DNA of 64,000 nt from Manduca sexta (lineage: Eukaryota > Arthropoda > Insecta > Lepidoptera > Sphingidae): assembly GCF_014839805.1 (NCBI RefSeq), contig NC_051131.1, forward strand, positions 10,528,913 to 10,592,912, given 5' to 3'. The position numbers and the translations under genes are program-made. Positions 44,926 to 57,302 of the stretch are shown here, one piece after another (positions within the stretch are counted from its first letter, which is position 1; each line of letters starts with the position of its first letter). The notes under the pieces are model-generated. The model searched no databases and was not told where the DNA came from. It worked only from the letters and a program-made list of their open reading frames with translations.

Positions 44926-45937
44926 ATACGTAAACTATCGTATCTGAAAAAATAGCGATATTCACTTTTTAACGTTTCGCTATGTAGGTACTGCTCCCTA
45001 CCAAAACCCATTAAAAAAAAGTTTGTAAATAATTGTTAATGAAGTGTTTTTTTTTGTTTATTAAGTTTTAAACGAAATTGGTTTGGTAGTAAACAATACC
45101 TAGATAACGAAACCCTAAAATGTGAATGTCGTATTTTTTCCAGATACGATAGTTTACTTAGGAGCCATCGACATTTCATTAATAATCATTAGTATAGTAA
45201 TAATGATAATATTATCTAGACTTTTTCTAATCCGTGTATCCAGGCTTAGAGCCAAGGGACTGAGTTCAATAAACCCATTTATCTTATGCTAGTTTAGTCT
45301 ATTAGGTACGTAATTTGTTATGTGGGTTATCTGAAGAGAAATATTATTCTTAGTATCTACTAACTTTCGGAGGTTATGAATTTGAATATAATGTTTTCAG
45401 CTCCAAGCAACGAACAAAGATGTTATCGGTTTATACAATATTAGATTTATTGGTCCTGACAAAATTGAACCTAGAAAATATATTCGCTAGGTAAATAATC
45501 TTAACTAACTATTCTACTGGAGAAGTTAGATCACTATTTACGTACGTAATGGATACTATTCCGTCGTTTAGGTATGAAAAAACGCTATGATTTACATAAG
45601 AATGTATAAACATATTTAAAAAAAAGTATTAGTAATAATACTTAAATTTTCGAAAAAACACACTTGTTGGGTATGTCTATTTTTATAGAGAGCTGGCCAA
45701 TTTAAAATCGTATTCAAATATATAAAATAATTTGTCAAACATAATCGAAAATTGTTGTTTTTTACATTAATTACATTTGTATTAATTATATTTTCTGCGA
45801 ATGTGTATGGCTGCCTAGAATATTTCCCCACACACTCACTTTTACACGCATTTTAAGGACAAGAGGTTTTTGTGGGCAGACTCTCAATAATTGCATCCAC
45901 TTTACGTCATTACTGTGCCATCCAAAGAACTGAAAGG

Positions 45938-46006
45938 GGGCGCACCGATCGCTATATAGGGCATAAATTCCAGACTCCGAGCTGACACCAAGCAGAAAGC
46001 TCCAAC
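45938..46006 (-). repeat. tRNA-type SINE fragment
   Basis: GCACCGATCGCTATATAGGG, CATAAATTCCAGACTCCGAG and CTGACACCAAGCAGAAAG correspond to the middle of the SINE at 63424; both ends are missing. Confidence 0.6.
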
Positions 46007-46129
46007 ATTACCTGATGACATCGCACCTGACTACATTACCATTGCAGCATACCGCAATAAAATTACATCATCGCGACAGTTAGCAAAAATACAAATGCCC
46101 ACGATATTTACAACCCTATTCCCCTCCCA

Positions 46130-48435
46130 AACCACACATTCCAAAACGCCCTCACAGCGAAAGACGACACAAGTCTGCAAGGCCGCAAATTGTTAGCGAA
46201 GCTAGGTGGGACCGCAGACCGCGACGCAAGTTCCCCACCTTTGTCCCGACCGTTATTATGCACAATTAGGACTTAGACGGAGGCATGCGGCACTAATCTT
46301 GCGCTAACTTTGACGTCGCATCGGCTGGTTATAGGTAAATAGTTGGCTTGTAATCTTAGAACTGCGAATGTGATGACTTGTTAGTTGTAGTTCTGTAATT
46401 GCCGTCTCCTGCCTTTATCTCACATTAAGAGGTCAGTACAACACATGTTTTCGAGTATATGTTGCAGAAAGGATTGGCTTCATATTTACAATCGGCGCCT
46501 TGTATGACGTCATACTCCTATAAAGAATTCAGTCCCGGAAACTTGCACATTGCAAGATGTATTAGCAAAACTCACCGCTCATATACCTTGCGAATTGTTA
46601 TTACACCAAAGAGGCAACTAATTAATAATCTTATTTTGTAAGATTCCGTCGTAACAAAAATTAAACCTTATATGAATGTGTGAAGATGAAACATTATTTT
46701 TTCAGTCATTGATAAATAACATGTTATGTTTCAGAATACGATTTGTATTAATTTGTTATTAACTTGATTTTCCTCAACAAAATATCGATAAACCTACCAG
46801 CACAAAGCGACACAACACAGTAAAGGTGAATCCACATGGAAGTCCCCAAATCACAGTACGTACCCGGCAATCAAGAAATTTACTCATTCATGTTTGATAG
46901 CGGCTAAATGGTTTTCGGTCTTTTCCCATGTGACCATCGACAGTAATTAGGGTTGATGTTTGATCGACAAGACGGCCATACTCTACAGGTTGTTCCCAAA
47001 TATCTGCGACATCGGGAGCTTTTATAATGATTTTTATTTCAGGAATGATCTTCAATTTTGAATCTTATAGAATGATGTTAAAATTTGTTTTATTCGCAAT
47101 ACACCTCGGTACACTATTACTCGTCGCTAAAAAAAACTGCAATTGAGTCTAAAGTCCTTTTTAAGAGAAATTCGCACCTAAAAGAGATAAAATTTGCTAA
47201 CTCAATTACTCTATTTTATTAAATTAGACCGGCACAAAACTTAAAACTTCGTCATTTATACATTTTCTTCGAAACGTATTCGTCTTTACGTGAGCGTTTT
47301 GAAAGTAAAAACCTACTTATGATTCCACGTGGTAGTACTCAGTAACGCCTTTGCCTAATCTCGGGTATGTATCTTTGTAAGTCGCTTTTCATTCACACAT
47401 CTCATTTATTCAAATAAAGTAAAAGCTCGTGTTCTGTTTCCCTCTTTTGTTGCTTAACGTTATTTTATGTTTAGACTTGTTTATTTCAGTTACTGTTACC
47501 ATGGAGATGTTCATCTAGTCTATAAGTAAATATTTAAAAAAAAATGTGCGTCGCGCAGGCCTAATACTGTTTTACACTAAGGTATGGATTTCTTTCTTAA
47601 TTTTTTTTATGCAAAGTTTGTTCCAAAGCGAGCATATTACGCGTAAATTTAAATATAATTAACAGGTCGAAAGTCAGTATATAACGTGTCCTATGGGGAC
47701 TTGACCTTTTGAATTTGACTTAATAATCAATATTTACGTTCACAAATATATCACTCTGTATAAAGGAGGATTTATACCCAACTATACACAACTCATAACC
47801 CGTAATTAGTTAGGAGTGAACTGTTGACGATAATTACTGTTCGTGAACTGAAATGTGATTTATATTCTAACATTCATTGTTAGTTTTCGACTTACAACTC
47901 GAAAATTATCAAGTACCAGCATTGTTTTAAATACTCATATTTTGTAGTAACATGTAGCTACGAATTCTTATTTCAATTTCTATGTTTTGTGAATGAAAAT
48001 ATTCGAGAAAGTAATAAAATAATGTTGTCTGCTTTGGTCTTAATAATCAAGTTTGCGTAACTTAAAGAAAATTAGTTCTCTATCTCTAAAGGAATTTAAT
48101 TCAAAAACACATTTATCATTTTGCGAACACGCTTGGTTTCATATTAATAATAACATATTAACTAACTGGAAAAAATAAAAACTATAGTAAATTTTGTTTA
48201 CAACATTAATGTTCCAACTCGACTGGGGAAACTACATTGTCTTACTGTTATCCGACGTTCTATAACAGCTTTTTTGCGTGACTTATTATATTTAGATTGT
48301 CAGAGATAAACAAAATCCCTTTCCAAAAATCAATCTTCAATTGCTTTAGAATTGTGATGGTCTATAAGCCGCAGTGTTTATTTCCTATTACGTTACCGCT
48401 TGCTAGTTTAGCTATCTGATACTGAAAACTGCTAT
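46130..48435. other. Non-coding stretch with a GC-raised block at its start
   Basis: 46130-46340 is noticeably richer in G+C than its surroundings (GACCGCAGACCGCGACGCAA, GACGGAGGCATGCGGCACTA), without an open frame or a repeat I recognise. The rest is AT-rich with no feature I can name. Confidence 0.4.
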
Positions 48436-48438
48436 TAT

Positions 48439-48440
<2 letters not shown>

Positions 48441-48472
<32 letters not shown>
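48441..48472. repeat. (GA)n microsatellite
   Basis: About 15 uninterrupted GA units after AGT, directly preceding the SINE head at 48474. Confidence 0.95.
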
Positions 48473-48473
<1 letters not shown>

Positions 48474-48474
<1 letters not shown>

Positions 48475-48712
48475 CTTCGGTGGCGTAGTTGTATTGCGTG
48501 CCCGATACGACTTCTAATCTAAGACGTCGGGTTCAAATCTCAGATCGGGAATAGTGATATTGGGTTTTTCTGTACACTTTGAACATGGAGTCTAGTATTT
48601 GTGCTCTTATGAAATCATGAGACAGAATACACATGGCGAAAAGTGGATGCACTAGTTGCGACTCTGCCTGCCCCTTCGGCGATGTTTCAAGGCGTGTGTG
48701 TATGCGTGTGCG
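48474..48712 (+). repeat. tRNA-derived SINE copy
   Basis: GCTTCGGTGGCGTAGTTGTA (A-box side), GACGTCGGGTTCAAATCTCA (B-box), AGTGATATTGGGTTTTTCTG, GGCGAAAAGTGGATGCACTA and CTGCCTGCCCCTTCGGCGAT, then a GT-rich tail. Nearly full length. Confidence 0.8.
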
Positions 48713-48764
48713 CTATAAAAAGTACTAAATGACAAGTTATAACAATCTATTGAAATAAAACTGT

Positions 48765-48905
48765 TTTCAAATTTCATCGCGTTTTTTTATATTATTATTT
48801 TCTCCCGACGTTTTGAAGACTTTACAGTTTTCATGGTCATGGCACGGACTGAGGTATTGTTCATCCGAAAAGTTACAACATCTGCATCCATTTCACAATT
48901 AAACA
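48765..48905 (+). repeat. Repeat with TTTCTCCCGACGTTTTGAAG core, copy 1
   Basis: TTATTTTCTCCCGACGTTTT, GAAGACTTTACAGTTTTCAT, GGTCATGGCACGGACTGAGG and TTCATCCGAAAAGTTACAAC are shared in order with 53625-53765. Class unknown; common in moth genomes as I recall. Confidence 0.7.
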
Positions 48906-50838
48906 ACATGTTTTTAGCTGTTGACGGTCCGATCTACGCAGAATGAGCTCACATTATCTTAAAATCATAATATAAAAAAAAAATATAAAAAATAAAATAA
49001 TTTCATTTCAAAGTCTTACATTGGTGTAAACATAGGAAATTATTATTTTAACAATCTATTCAAGTATCTATCTAAGTAGACTACTTAGGTAGTTACTTAG
49101 CTTTAACTGTTTTAATATCTTTTAAACTAATCAACTGTTTAATTAAAGTTAAAACGACCTAATCCAATCTAAAATCATATTTATTAGATAGTCGTAGGCT
49201 ATATTTTGCTTTATTGCATAACTAGTACAAGTTTATTGCCGTTGCGCGTTTACCGGATTCGCTGGAACTTTTTTCATTATTCCAACAATAAAACGGCTGA
49301 TTGAATTCTTAGCAATTCTTTTAAACAATTGAACAGTAAGGAATTTTCTTTTCTTCGGAACAAAAGGTATTGTTATAAGCAATTATATTGTAAGAATACA
49401 TAACCAGGATTTCCTTATGCCACAATACATATATTATGAGTCGATTTTAATGTTTTATGCAAACATCTTGATAACACACTTCAACAAATATGTTCCTAAT
49501 ATTGTAGCTGAACGAAGGACCTATAAATATACTTACTAAAAATATAATAAATTATAGATATCATAAATTTTTATGTACTCTATAATATCTTTTTGTAATT
49601 AGTAAAGCTACGCTATGTTTGTTTAGCCTTTAAAATAAACGATTATTTCACATTAAGCACAAACTGTCTTAATGAAAACCTACATAAAATGAGAACTTTT
49701 ATGTTGATTTTTAATCTGTGGGATTTTTTTACTTACAAAAATCTCCTCGCTTCCAAGATTCTTCGTATTATAGACATTCCCGGGCCATGCAAACCGTTTC
49801 CAATTGATCCACGCATTGTTTTACAAGTTTAATGCTACCTTACAATATGTACGTTATGTTGGAGTTCAACGAACTGCCTAATTATGAGGCTTGTTAAGAA
49901 ATTCCTCTAGGTGCTTGAACTCACAAACTGTAGCAATATTAGAAAAGTTCTAATTACAAAGGAAATTGAAATCCTTTAAGTTCATTCGAAACATAGCTTA
50001 AGGGAAAGACAATCGATAGTGCTTAACCATTATGTTTCTGCTAAACTTAGGAGGAGAATACACATTTTTTCAGCTTAATATAAACCACTCGTCTATTTGC
50101 AAGTTAGCCGCAAGTCAGTATACGCAATAGTATTATTAACTTTAATTTAAAAGGCGTTAAGGTTGATAATTTATTGTCTTAATTAAGATATCAGAAGCTA
50201 TTAGTCGGTAATGAGAATATTTCACTGACATAAGCACAATACCAGCGACATCTTTTTTAAAAATCAATCGAAAATAAGCTATTATTACGCACGGCAGCAA
50301 ATAAAAAGTCGGTTATGTGTTAACCCAGGAAATGGTCTATTCGTGTGTCAATTTTCATCCAAATCTGCTCAGTTGTTTTTGCGTTTAGATACTTCTAACA
50401 AAAATCCAAACATTTTTACAAACTATCGTATTTATAATATTAGTAAGATAAAAAGTTAGATAAAAATAAGATTAAGTGTTTGGTTCAATATGAAAATGGA
50501 ATAACTTATCGAAGAGTTTGTCGACAAAAAAATATTATTTCACACAAGTTTTTCTGTAGACGGGAACTACGATGGCCATTGTACCCACCGCCTTAAACGC
50601 GAGATTAGAATAGAAACCAAGTGAAAAGCAATTTCAATAAATGGAAGAGAATTAATAGATTGTGAAATGAAAATTAAACCTTACTCGTAGATTAATCTTC
50701 TTATCTTTAGAATAGTATTATCCGTCAGATTATACGTCGACAAATGGGATTAATTTAGTGTTCCTTTTCAACTATGTATAATGTACTTCTTCAGTAACTA
50801 CTTAATTATTATATTTAAAATGCGTACTAATAGCATTA
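48906..50838. other. AT-rich non-coding stretch
   Basis: No coding frame. 50230-50450 contains ACCCAGGAAATGGTCTATTC and CAAATCTGCTCAGTTGTTTT, reminiscent of a decayed family D repeat body. A CTAAGTAG/CTACTTAG palindrome occurs near 49073-49089. Confidence 0.4.
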
Positions 50839-51010
50839 TATACCATTTTCAATAAACGCTAATTCCAATCGCTTTTTTTTAATCTATCTCAAGAAAGGAC
50901 CAATCAGAACGAAGTCTTGTTTGACATGGTTACAAATGCCTAATTTTAATTGGTTCATTATGGAAATCAGATTAAAGATTGAGATTGAGATCGGTTATTA
51001 AAAATAGTTA
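50839..51010. mobile_element. MITE-like fold-back element
   Basis: The left end (TTTTCAATAAACGCTAATTC, CAATCGC, then TTTAATCTATC) is imperfectly complementary to the right end (GATTAAAGATTGAGATTGAG, ATCGGTTATTAAAAA). The inner AAAGGACCAATCAGAACGAA and TTGACATGGTTACAAATGCC match 20880-21055 and, more weakly, 41591-41732. Confidence 0.55.
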
Positions 51011-51721
51011 ATTGCATTTATCGTGCTTTTAGTTACACTTGAAACGCGTCACCATCTAATGTATTGTTTTATACTAATTATAATTATATAGCAACCGACT
51101 TCTCGCCCGCTAAACGGATATAGTGTTTATCTGGGATTATCATGTATTTCGCACTAATCCAGTCGTCTCCAACATGGGGATGATTAAGTGTAATAGATTC
51201 TTAATCATTGTAGTACAGATTTGCAGTTTAGGTTAAACAGGCCGGTATATATTTTCTTTGAATATCGAGTGATGTAATGACGTTCTTGTTTGATATTTGA
51301 ACTGTAAGATGTATGTAGAAGTAGGGATATGGAAGTCACTTTACCTGTAACAATAGGACTTTCAATAAAATAAACAATGGTTAGAATATCCACTTCATCC
51401 CAACCCAATATGAGATCAGCGAAACATATTTAACTTTTTTAAGCAAATGCAGACATTTTTAAAATCAATCGCCTATCAACACCGTCTAGCCGCTATGGAA
51501 CCCAATGCCGGACAAATATTGAATGTTGCTATTTGTAAATCCAGAACAATCCACAGCCTAGATATTCCAAAACATATCAATCATAATTAAAAATGTTGAC
51601 AGATAAAAGTTCTACCAACATTGCACCGCGTCTAGATATCCCTAACCCCTGCAGTTTACGACTCTTTAATAAACCTTGCTTTTAGGGCTGTAGATAATTT
51701 TAAACGACGGAGGTTTAACGC

Positions 51722-52043
51722 TCAGTCTGATAAGGCGATGAATAATAAAAAAGTCGCGTCGGATACAATTTGGATTAAATTAGAAATAGTAATGCCCAAA
51801 ATTGATAGAATAAGATTCTGCTCATTACAATGTCTGTCTATGATAGATATCACCTTTACATATTTAAAACAGTCCCCCGCAGCGTCTGTCTCTTTGAACA
51901 TGATATACTCAAAAAGTACTGAAATGATTTCTATAAAATTAGGTATGGAGATAGTTAGAGACCCTTGGAAGGATATAGGTAAGTTGTATGCTGGGAAAAC
52001 GCTGGCGAAACCGCGAGAAACCAAGTTTAAAACCAATAAATAA
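51722..52043. other. Unassigned region open on both strands
   Basis: About 310 bp have no stop in one plus frame (101 codons) and one minus frame (104 codons), unusual in AT-rich DNA. The minus frame is hydrophobic with Ile/Leu/Phe-rich segments; the plus frame is mixed. I recognise neither. A GTAAGT at 51980 on the plus strand could be a donor. It may be a decayed exon of a membrane protein or chance. Confidence 0.25.
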
Positions 52044-52807
52044 TATTGTCATGCCTTCATGTCTGTTTCGCATACGAATTTAGGTAGAGATATAAATGGT
52101 ACTAGCCATAAGCCAGTGTTTTGGCGAGTTGATATGCCACATGTCGAGTACAAATCGTAAAATTTCCTACATAAGCTTTAAGCCAACATAATAATTTTAT
52201 GATACAATCTAGTTTCATTGTTGGTAAAAAAAAGATATCCAACTGATTGTTAGCTTAGATTTTGTTCGTTATAAATTATTATACAATTTTTAAACATTAC
52301 AATTAGCCTAAATTCCTAATCTCCCATCCAAGTCCAAAAAGTAAATAATTTGTGTAGAACGAGCGCGAAAAAGTTTCATAATTATTTTAATATAAGACGA
52401 AAACGCTATCGATCCGGTCTCACCTGCCAACTGTTACCGGATTAATGTCTGAGAGTTTTTACTACTTTTTAAAAGCCACCGCGGCCCGCTATCCTTCGGT
52501 TTTATGCTCCCCCAGTGATTATCTCGGCCGCTTTATGAGTGGACTTATATACGAATACTTTACATGCTGACTCATAATAGTTCCCGTACACTATACATTT
52601 TGCAGCGTAATAGTAAAAGGTATTTCGGAATTCATTTTATCCAACTTTGTAAGCCTTATTCAACGGTTATGTAAATTATAAAAAAATCGCGTGCGAGTAA
52701 ATCCAATATATGTGGTGATAACATTTATATTTTAATTAGTCAATTTAAGTTGGAATAACAGCGCAGTTTAAACTTGTGTAAAATGTTTTGACATTGGTAC
52801 TGTAGAG

Positions 52808-52893
52808 GCGAGTAGGGTGACCGTGGCTGTTGCTGACAGCCCGCAATTAGGAACCGGTCCGGTGTCCAGCCTGGGCACGCTCACCCTACTCCG
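52808..52893 (+). ncRNA. Imperfect hairpin, candidate microRNA precursor
   Basis: GAGTAGGGTGA (52810-52820) is exactly complementary to TCACCCTACTC (52881-52891). Past one mismatch the stem extends by CGTG/CACG, and after an internal loop by GCTG/CAGC, leaving a terminal loop of about 25 bases. The total of about 86 nt is typical for an insect pre-miRNA. GC-rich within AT-rich flanks. I do not recognise either arm as a known miRNA seed. Either strand could be the transcript. Confidence 0.35.
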
Positions 52894-53617
52894 TTAATTA
52901 AATTCCTCGCTTGCGAAAGATTGAAGAAAGTTGCCCCATTCCGCGCGTCTATATTGATGTCCTTTTTCTTTGATTAGTTTAAACTTTCAAAAAGTTTGTT
53001 TGTTTTTGATTTAATTAGATCACTTGTTTATCGAGTTGTTTTGAATTCTTCCGACTCTTGATGTGTGCGTCGCCCATCGTTAAGTTGCAAAAGTTTGTGA
53101 TTTCAGCGTCTATTTAAATGTATACGTATTACTCGTGTACGCGGCTACGTGAAAGTCAAATCAAGCAAATTTATACCCAATTCAATCGAAATTCGTAGAA
53201 TCGTTGAGCTAAATATATTTCTGTTTTCCTTTGTAGGTCTTGATCTTTTCGAAATTTATAACAGCTATTATATATACTTAAAAAGCCTATTTTACAGAAT
53301 ACCTTTAATATTACTTCCATAAAATATACTTGTATTTTTACGTAACATTTATATTTCTATATTGTATAACATTTCAGAGTTATAAATAATTTTCAAGAGA
53401 AACATAACAGAACGGCTCACTGCCTCGGGCGACTGCGGCGGGAGCCACTCTTTTCTTAAAACTGAGAAAATCGTCACAGGAAAATATATGGAGATTTAAT
53501 TGTTTCATTGCTTTGTTTTACAATATTTTTTTTTGGTTCGACTAATGACTATACTTGTTGGTTTGTTTAATAATATTTTATGTTTACACTCATGTTAGGT
53601 ATTGAAATAAATACATT

Positions 53618-53770
53618 TACGGATTTTATTTTATTTTATTTATATTATTATTTTCTTCCGACGTTTCGAAGACTGCAGCCTTCGTGGTCACGGAGCGGAC
53701 TAAAGTGTTCATCATCCGAAAAGGTAACGTTACAATAGCTTCCTACTTTTTACAATCATAAATAAGCCAA
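53618..53770 (+). repeat. Repeat with TTTCTTCCGACGTTTCGAAG core, copy 2
   Basis: Same ordered blocks as 48765-48905: TTATTTTCTTCCGACGTTTC, GAAGACTGCAGCCTTCGTGG, TCACGGAGCGGACTAAAGTG and TCATCCGAAAAGGTAACG. Confidence 0.7.
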
Positions 53771-53810
53771 CACACTTGAGAATTCTTAATAAGAATTTTC
53801 AAGGTATGTG

Positions 53811-53915
53811 AAGTCTGCCAAACCGCACTATGCCAGCGTGATGGACCAAGGCCTAAACTGTCTCAGTAGTAGAAGAGAACCGTGATCAGCAGTGAGCAGT
53901 ATATAATACAAGTCT
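53811..53915 (+). repeat. SINE/LINE fragment
   Basis: CCAAACCGCACTATGCCAGC, GTGATGGACCAAGGCCTAAA, CTGTCTCAGTAGTAGAAGAG and GCAGTGAGCAGTATATAATAC (in pieces). The inverted counterpart is at 36980-37060. Confidence 0.65.
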
Positions 53916-53940
53916 AGTATTTTTATTATTATTATATTAC

Positions 53941-54955
53941 ACTAGCTTTTGCCCGCGGCTCCGCCCGCGTTATAAAGTTTTTCGGGCTAAGGTTTTCCGT
54001 TATAAAAGTCACGCTATATATTTTCCCGGGAGCCTATGTTCTTCCCAGGGTCTCAAACTGTCTCCATACCAAATTTTATTCTAATACGTTGGGTAGTTTT
54101 TGAGTTTAACACGTTCGGGAAGACCGATGCAGTGGGGACTTTGTTTTATGATATATTTTTGTAGAACTTTTAAGAGGAACAATCCCGTCATACATTATTG
54201 TTGCATAACTTTAACCGTTTACGCAGCGCACGCAACAGAAGCTCTCAAAACTAATAAATTGTCCCCGTTTTTGCATCATGTTTCATTACTGCTCCGCTCC
54301 TATTGGTCATAGCGTGACGATATATATAGCCTATAGCATTCCAGGAACAAAGGGCTGTCCAACACAAAAGAATTATTCAGTTCAAAATCCTAGTTTCTTA
54401 GATTATCAATTACTGCTCTGCTCCTATTAGTCATAGCGTGATGATATATAGCCTATAGCACTTCACGAACAAAGGGCTATCCAATACAAAATGAATTTTT
54501 AGTTCGAACCGGTAGTTCCTGAGATTAGCCATTACTGCTCTGCTCCTATTGGGTATAGCGTGATGATATATAGCCTATAGCACTCCACGAACAAAAGGCT
54601 ATCCAACGCAAAAAGAATTTTTCAGTTTGGACCGGTAGTTCCTGAGATTAGCCATTACTGCTCCGCTCCTATTGGGTATAGCGTGATGATATATAGCCTA
54701 TAGCACTCCACGAACAAAGGGCTATCCAACGCAAAAATAATTTTTCAGTTCGGACCGGTAGTTCCTGAGATTAGGCATTACTGCTCCGCTCCTATTGGGT
54801 ATAGCGTGATGATATATAGCCTATAGCACTCCACGAACATAGGGCTATCCAACGCAAAAAGAATTTTTCAGTTTGGACCGGTAGTTCCTGAGATTAGCGC
54901 GTTCAAACAAACAAACAAACAAACAAACTCTTCAGCTTTATATAATAGTATAGAT
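53941..54955 (+). mobile_element. Family D element with internal minisatellite
   Basis: Head ACTAGCTTTTGCCCGCGGCT; tail a run of CAAA units (about 54906-54930) followed by TTTATATAATAGTATAGAT. This head-to-tail layout is typical of a non-autonomous non-LTR element common in moths. About 600 bp of its middle is a tandem array (see 54285-54900). No ORF of note. Confidence 0.65.
54285..54900 (+). repeat. Approximately 123-bp tandem repeat, five units
   Basis: ATTACTGCTCYGCTCCTATT motifs start at 54285, 54419, 54531, 54654 and 54777 (spacings 134, 112, 123, 123). Each unit contains GATGATATATAGCCTATAGC, CGAACAAAGGGCTATCCAA and CCGGTAGTTCCTGAGATTA. The last three units are the most alike. Confidence 0.9.
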
Positions 54956-55397
54956 TTAATTCGATCTACTTTTGTTTATATATAAAGTAATGTGCTGCCA
55001 ACACAGACTGATAAAAATATTTTTGTAAGAGTACGAGTCTCTACATCATTCTTGTTCCGTTCAAAGAACAATTTAAGGGTGATTATTTTAAAACGTTATT
55101 CCTGCTGCCTATTTATTACGCCTTATCTTAGTACGCATAAATTAAGGCACGAACAAGAATCGGAGATGTCGCCCTGAGGTGCGTGGGGCTTGCCTCGTTT
55201 CCGCCTTGTTTACTTATATTATATGTATTAATTACTAGGTATAAAATTAGCTTAGTTTGTGTGAACCATTTTCAATATAAAGGACCTACTGTGTAGTTTT
55301 ATTGCATAAAAAGGTACCATATGTTACTCTTATCTCGGTACTAAATTCGATCCAAAATCTTTCAACGCTTTTGGTGTTTATTAACAAACATCTAACC

Positions 55398-55506
55398 ATC
55401 GATATATATGTAACAACGTACTAGATTTGGCGTTCCGAACATTCACTGCGTTCAACTGAATTGAACTGCAATCCATTCAAACTAACTTTAGTATGATCTA
55501 TATTGA
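55398..55506 (+). repeat. 110-bp repeat shared with 12990-13100
   Basis: CGATATATATGTAACAACGT, ACTAGATTTGGCGTTCCGAA, CAACTGAATTGAACTGCAAT and CCATTCAAACT; only scattered substitutions separate it from the copy in WD40 intron 7. Confidence 0.8.
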
Positions 55507-55796
55507 CAGCTTGTGGTTGTGTACGGAGTGGCGCTCATGATATAAGAACTCGAGTCTAAGATTAAACATAGATTTTAATAAAATATTAGTCAAATAAGTA
55601 ACATTATTTGTTGTTCAAGTGCACAAATAGGTTATAATAGTGACGTTTTAGTTGCCATTTTAGTTCAGATTTTGAACAAATAGTTTATATGGTCGTTCGT
55701 CTCTATATATAATATATGTCAATGCATCTAATCTTCTAAACATTTTTGTAAACTTTTGTAATTATATTATTAGTAGATAGTATTTAATTACTCATG

Positions 55797-56012
55797 GTAT
55801 TACGCTACGACTGCAGTGCTGAAGTCTGGGGTTTGACCCCCCATTCGGGCAAAGTGATATTGTTTTTTTTGCTCAGTATTAATCTGGAGTTTCAAATATG
55901 CCCAGTATGGCGATAGATTCGCACCCTATTATATTATGAGACAGAATACACACGGCAGAAAAGTGTCTCTGTGCTCTGTCTAACCCTTCGAGGATAAACG
56001 CCATGAGTGTGA
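55797..56012 (+). repeat. tRNA-derived SINE copy
   Basis: TGAAGTCTGGGGTTTGACCC (B-box region), GGGCAAAGTGATATTGTTTT, CCCAGTATGGCGATAGATTC, GGCAGAAAAGTGTCTCTGTG and CTAACCCTTCGAGGATAAAC. Diverged at the 5' end. Confidence 0.7.
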
Positions 56013-56398
56013 ATAAAGACGAGCCTTTCCAATAGATAATTGTAATTATTGTCCATAATTGTGATAATTGTCGTTTTATCTGTTTCAAAACTAAAAACAA
56101 CTACTTCTGTTTGCACTTTACACCTCGATTTAACGTTGTCCTTATAAAATGTAGTGCTATTATGATAAATACAATGTATGTCATCCCTATTGTGTTGAAA
56201 ATGGACAAGTGACAAGTATCTCACTCTAAGATATTGTCCGCGGTGTGTGTGGCCGTCTTTTGATGATTCGCAATGTTTCTTCGTTGTTCATAATCGTACT
56301 TGAAGCAAAAGAAACATTAAAAGCTGATGAATCTCAGTATACTATAATATATTTTTTTAAAATGTGGTTATTATTTATATAACTGTGATAACAACATA

Positions 56399-56540
56399 AT
56401 AAATACACACACGTACTCACGCCTTACACTCTGGCCTAATATTGAGTAGAAAACCCTACAGTTTGCCCAACTCGGGGATCGAACCCAAGACCTCAACATT
56501 TCAGCTGCACCCACAACTACACCACCGAAGAAGTCATAGG
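56399..56540 (-). repeat. tRNA-derived SINE copy (inverted, internally deleted)
   Basis: TTGCCCAACTCGGGGATCGA, ACCCAAGACCTCAACATTTC and CAACTACACCACCGAAGAAG are the inverted SINE head. The middle segment present in other copies is missing. Confidence 0.65.
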
Positions 56541-57302
56541 TAATATCAATCAAAATATTACATAGGGCTCAACTTGTTAATAATATTCCAACTCCATCCT
56601 GCTTACTTTCTTCACTTTAGTTGAAAGCCATCCTGAAACTGCCTTTCAGCAGTATGCCAGATCGCATTGCATTCCCAGCGTATCGTTGCGGAAAATCTTT
56701 AGACATCAGGTTTTATTCCGAGTATAATTCGATTTTGTAAATTGATATAAAAATGTACTCAAGTAATATTAACATATCGATATAAATTCAAATATTATAG
56801 GTATTAACAGCCAAACAAACCAATACATTCGAGACGAAACAAAAAAAAACCTTGTTTATTATACGTCGATCCCAACCGGCTACTTAAAATTATCCACTCT
56901 CTTAAATCATAACTGCATAGCACTCAATTCAAATTAGCCTTACTGCAATAAACGAAAATGAGATTTTTTTTACGAACAGAAAAGTGTTGTTTTTATCGGC
57001 GAGGGAAATTCTCCTTTCTGCCCTCTCTGATTAGTTCATTTATTCGAGAGCGGATTTATTATGATTCCTTTTGTGCGTATTTACTTCTTGATAAGTGGTA
57101 ATATGATTTATCGCGTAAAATATCCTTGTTTTGTACGCCTGCCGTGGAACGAAATTACGTTGGAGTGCTTTGTTTTTCTTGGGAGTATTATTGAAGTTTT
57201 TTATTTCGGTTTTATTTAGATTGTTTTGATACGTTTGATTCGTTACTAATTAGATAGTTGAATGTTATGTAATTCACCAAGTGGTATGTTTTTTTTAGAC
57301 GT
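56541..57302. other. AT-rich non-coding stretch
   Basis: No open frame, splice-flanked exon or repeat recognised. Confidence 0.45.
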
